Assembly: GCF_964355755.1 (NCBI RefSeq)
Contig: NC_092679.1
Coordinates: 12,762,932 to 12,826,931, forward strand
DNA length: 64,000 nt
DNA from: Antedon mediterranea
Lineage: Eukaryota > Echinodermata > Crinoidea > Comatulida > Antedonidae
Direction of reading: 5' to 3'
Shown: in pieces, positions 60,691-64,000 of the stretch
How the letters are laid out: each line of letters starts with the position of its first letter
How positions within the stretch are numbered: position 1 is the first letter of the stretch
Translations under genes and position numbers: made by a program
Notes under the pieces: model-generated
What the model saw: the letters and a program-made list of their open reading frames with translations, nothing else
Told to the model about the DNA's origin: nothing
Database searches by the model: none

Positions 60691-61166
60691 ATAGGAAAAT
60701 GCGAAGCCTCCTCGCTATGTAACATTAGGGTTGAGGGATGGGAAAGCGGATAGGTACAAAGAGGAACAATTTTTAAATATATTCTTTATCCACTGAGTAA
60801 CGAAATATTTTGTTCATGTTTTATAGGCCTATAAATAATATACCTCTAAATACAGTAGGCCTAAAACATTTGCGATTTAATACTTTGTTAAAACTGTCAC
60901 TGTCATAATCGATTGAAATATTAAAGTACATGTCACGATACACCACTACGACGTTTATATTTTTGGTAATTATTAATTAATACAAACGTTGAGAAGGAAC
61001 TGTCAGTATAAAGTTTATTTGTATATCTAACAGTAGAGCCTATCCACAGTCTCAGTAATAAAGTTTATATTTTTATATTACATCTAACAGTAGGAACATT
61101 CACAATAAGAAATGTTCGATTCAAATTAAAAATAGTTAATAGGTATTTACAGTATTGTCAAAGTAT
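60691..61166. other. AT-rich spacer between direct repeats
   Basis: Short AAAGTTTAT...ATCTAACAGTAG words repeat at 61010-61095. No gene. Confidence 0.35.
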
Positions 61167-61465
61167 TGCAAGTTTATTCTCAAAGGGCCCATATATTTAC
61201 CTACCGTATGTGTTAAACCAAGGGCTCATAAATTTACCTACAGTACTTGTGTTAAACCAAACTTGGGAGAGAGATTGGGATGTTCCATTCATCGCAAATC
61301 AATACATTTGTATAATCGTATATTAAATCTATCAAAATAGTATTTTTTAAAGAAAATCGGCCTGTCTTCAACATTATGATGGTGTACTCTAGCCGTTCAA
61401 CCGGTTTTCAGCTATTAAAAACAATTATCGTAGGAGGAGATAGAAAAATGCGAAGCCTCCTCGCA
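61167..61465 (+). repeat. Direct repeat copy 2
   Basis: Same as 60344-60690 but without the 68-bp duplication. Ends in a GCGAAGCCTCCTCGC hairpin-like tail. Confidence 0.65.
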
Positions 61466-61717
61466 TTTTTTTGGCGGGTATTTTTCAAGATGGACATCCA
61501 TTAGACAGTGTATACCATGATCGGAAAACACCCCTATTTGGGGCAAATCGTTGAACCTAAATTCGTTTTAATCGTCAATAACTAATTATCTAACTCAATT
61601 TAATTAGTAAACAGGGTTACATCAGGCGGTTAAAATCAGTACCGAAAGTACGAACCAACTTTACATACCATCGAGTGAAAATTCTAGAAGTAAGGCGCGA
61701 TTTACCGAATTTTGCCC

Positions 61718-61957
61718 TTACGTAAATTTATATATAGATATTTCATTGAATTTCTGCATTATTGTTGACAATTTATTTTCAAATATTAATTGATGTGTTG
61801 ATTGTGGCATTACAGCAATAGCTTGTCTTCTGTGATTGTTCATCCATTTTAAAGTGTCATAGTAAGAAACGTTCAAATAAATATTGTGAATGTTGCTACC
61901 ACATTTTGTGTTGATTTCTTCACCATTTTCCACTACTTGCTCATCGCCAGTAGGGCA
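61718..61957 (-). CDS. Possible exon of unknown gene next to LTR
   Basis: Minus strand: from about 61957 a frame with protein-like codon choice runs VVENGEEINTKCGSNIHNIY, then YYDTLKWMNNHRRQAIAVMP, and meets a good donor (GTAAGG, about 61720) after KFT. It is not low-complexity and has no internal stop. I do not recognise the family. Only one exon-sized piece is visible, and the LTR of the downstream retroelement abuts its 5' side, so it may be an interrupted gene or chance. Confidence 0.25.
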   Translation of the reverse strand, partial: CPTGDEQVVENGEEINTKCGSNIHNIYLNVSYYDTLKWMNNHRRQAIAVMPQSTHQLIFENKLSTIMQKFNEISIYKFT

Positions 61958-61969
61958 AAAGGCACACCA

Positions 61970-62113
61970 CAATAAAGACGACCGGACACGTAAGACTCAA
62001 GTAGAATAAGATCTTTATTCGTCAAAACCAAATATCACAACAATAACATAACAACCAGCGGCTATGATATATATGAGTCAACCCAGATAGGGGGCGCTAG
62101 ACTGGCGTAATCA
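61970..62113 (-). repeat. Candidate 3' LTR of the minus-strand retrotransposon
   Basis: Minus strand: polypurine tract GAGAAGAGAAAAAAAAAA (62131-62114) abuts TGATTACGCC (LTR start at 62113). AATAAAGATC lies inside. The end is near 61970 but not fixed, because the 5' LTR is outside the window. Confidence 0.5.
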
Positions 62114-62228
62114 TTTTTTTTTTCTCTTCTCATAAAACACAAAAAGTCAAGAACAAAACAAAGCAAGCAAAAGCAATCAAAATCTAAATTGAATGGTCGA
62201 AATTTAACTATATAATACGAATGAAACA

Positions 62229-64000
62229 TTATAAATCAAGAACGTAGTCAGAGAGATGTCTAGGAAATCTGCGTGAACGTGTGGATGTGCGATGAGACAA
62301 CTGTGCTGGAACTTCCATAGGTGATTCTTCCGGGGTCTGTATGGATGATGACTTGTCATTCACCTCATCAGGAGCGGCAGAAAGAGTTGACGGTACCTCG
62401 GGTGGAGGAAATGGAGACGGATCAACTGTAAAATCAGGTTCTTCATCAGAGGTGTCGCAGTGGCGTTGTGAGGTTGGTGTGGGAGAATGATGAACGTCAG
62501 TCGGTACAGTAAAACACTCTGATTTCTTTACACGATAAGTAGCGCTTCTCAATTGTGAGTGCGTAAACTTTCGGATGTTGCACCACTTTCCATCTACAGA
62601 AACAACGAGATAGCGATCTCGTGCACAGGTCTTGCGACGATCTGTCCACAGGTAGACTAAATCACCAACCGTAATAGAAACGTCAGGTGCTGCACACGCG
62701 ACGGGTGCCTTAGACTTTTCGCTGTGCGCGTGATTAGAGGCTCTGAGGTGCTGTTGGCTGATAATCAACTTGCGGTCAGAAATAGGGATTTGGTCATGAG
62801 TGAACTGATCTCGCTGTGTCCACATTTGGCGAGACGACAATCCTCGTGTTCGGATACGGGAGTTAAGACGAGAAGTGGCGACAGCAAGCAAGGTGAGATG
62901 GGACCACCACCAGGCTCTTGCCGAAGTAACTCTTCTGACAATTCGCGTACAGCTTTCTCTCCAACCGGGTTTTTGTTGATGTTCTTAACTCTGCCAATTT
63001 CGATCGAAATCCTATGTTTCAGTAAGACGGGATCGTGGACGAGTGCTATGAAGCCCGGGGCAGGGTCTGTGCGGATGTTTGCTGAGGGGCCCTCCACGGG
63101 GCACATGCCAATGCATAAGCGAATTAAGGTATCACGTAGAGTATCGTGCTTCTCATCGCTGATTAAACACGAAAGGGTGTAAGACGTCACCGTCTCTCTG
63201 ACAACAAGAATAAGTTGACGCTCGCGTTTTAGGACATCGGCGGCAAAGGTGATTCCGAGCTTCGACGGAGGATCATCAGTGGACTGCTCAATTGCAGTGG
63301 TGGGTACAGTACGGATCGAGGCACAGTGATGACACGATTCTGACACCTGTTCGATGGTTTTGTCCAAGTCAAGCGCAAAGAAGTGGCGGCGAACGGATAA
63401 CTTAAGTTGGTGACTAGTTGGGTGATCTAGCCGGACGTGAAGTGATGTCAGCAGTCCGTTTAATATGGGGCGAGGGACAATGATACATTCATGCTTAAGT
63501 GAGAGTGGTTCAGTGCGGTTGACTACAAGGAGACCATCTCTTCCAATGGAACAACAGTTAAGGTACCGTTTAATGTCCCTGACATTGGTTAACTTTTTAG
63601 ATGGACGCGTTCCTTGAATAAGATGAGCTTTTACACGCCGAAGGTCTGGACACTCGGATTGGATGGCTAGCCAAGCTGGCCGACTGGTGAACGGGAGTTT
63701 GGCGTCTCCAGTAATGAAATCACGTATCGATGAACGTAGTACCGTTGACTCTATTGCGCCGTTGACAAATGAGCAAACCTGACAGTTGTTAACTGAGCAT
63801 GGTGGAGCATTGCGACTAGCAAAGTCGGATGGGACGTTGGCTGAGCCTGCCAGGTGCCGAATAGAAATCTGGTACCTGCTAGCGGTGGACAGGAAGGTGG
63901 ACACACGGGGACTGACTGAGAATTCTCCCCTGCATAGCTTTTCAAGCGCTTGGACGCATGGCTTACTGTCAGTTAGGTCGAGACTGGATAATAAAAGGAC
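62229..64000 (-). pseudogene. LTR retrotransposon pol 3' half: RNase H tail, integrase, C-terminal domain, one frameshift
   Basis: Minus strand. From the right edge the frame gives the end of RNase H (ISIRHLAGSANVPSDFASRN) and a Cys-rich link (PPCSVNNCQVC). An integrase zinc finger follows (H156, H161, C191, C194 counted from the Met at 63904), then the DDE core with D223, D280 and E316 (35 residues between the last two). Near 62885 a frameshift moves the reading to a second frame holding LSSRQMWTQRDQFTHDQ and the basic C-terminal VGDLVYLWTDRRKTCARDRY domain, with an acidic/Pro-rich tail to 62229. RNase H before integrase fits Ty3/Gypsy-type order; I cannot place the clade with certainty. The 5' half lies beyond the window. 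Confidence 0.75.

Noticed and set aside
60344-61465. LTR pair of a small retroelement
   Set aside because: The repeats lack TG...CA ends and the 480-bp interior has no primer site, purine tract or coding sequence.

Overview
The window looks like AT-rich, repeat-dominated genomic DNA of a marine deuterostome, most likely an echinoderm. This is inference. It rests on intron-split fibrinogen-related domain (FReD) genes, TAGGCCTA-type low-complexity DNA, fold-back elements with 15-bp tandem repeats that recall the sea-urchin TU elements, and LTR/BEL/Gypsy retroelement remnants. No gene in the window is fully intact. Almost everything is mobile DNA or decayed gene copies.

Layout. 1-287: minus-strand coding-like exon with an in-frame stop. 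868-15645: segmental duplication unit A. It holds a FReD gene promoter, a 6.9-kb TIR element (1109-8021) inserted in that promoter, an orphan first exon (8085-8182), and a four-exon FReD gene (11860-14331) whose second exon is broken. 16032-16430: BEL/Pao integrase relic. 16672-38902: a 22-kb head-to-tail array of 14 units of about 1.5 kb. Each unit ends in a stem-loop followed by CTAGT, and the units with a complete 5' end also carry inverted subterminal repeats at both ends. This is the architecture of non-autonomous Helitron/Helentron elements. 41147-43698: second FReD copy, no first exon found, with a nonsense codon. 44336-47400: hAT-like ends, hairpin elements, a near-perfect 843-bp fold-back element and a tandem repeat. 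48180-53372: segmental duplication unit B with a third FReD copy carrying several stops; it preserves the empty site for the 6.9-kb insertion in unit A. 54333-57222: 5'-truncated Ty3/Gypsy pol with three stops and a 3' LTR candidate. 57462-58518: fold-back TIR element with a perfect 10-bp target duplication. 60344-61465: paired direct repeats. 61970-64000: 3' half of an LTR retrotransposon on the minus strand.

The three FReD copies share one exon plan: signal peptide exon, PRDC...DTDGGGWT exon, VFQRREDGS...SGNAG exon, and a Ca-site/Trp-rich C-terminal exon. They look like a small family of secreted lectin-like genes in which each local copy has been broken differently.

The most interesting structure is the Helentron-like array. 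The 5' and 3' subterminal repeats covary between subfamilies, and the 3' stem shows a compensated change in the most divergent unit. Aborted 5' ends of about 70 bp are stacked four deep at two places, and two units 9.6 kb apart look identical. Together these suggest rolling-circle or replicative tandem growth with recent homogenisation.
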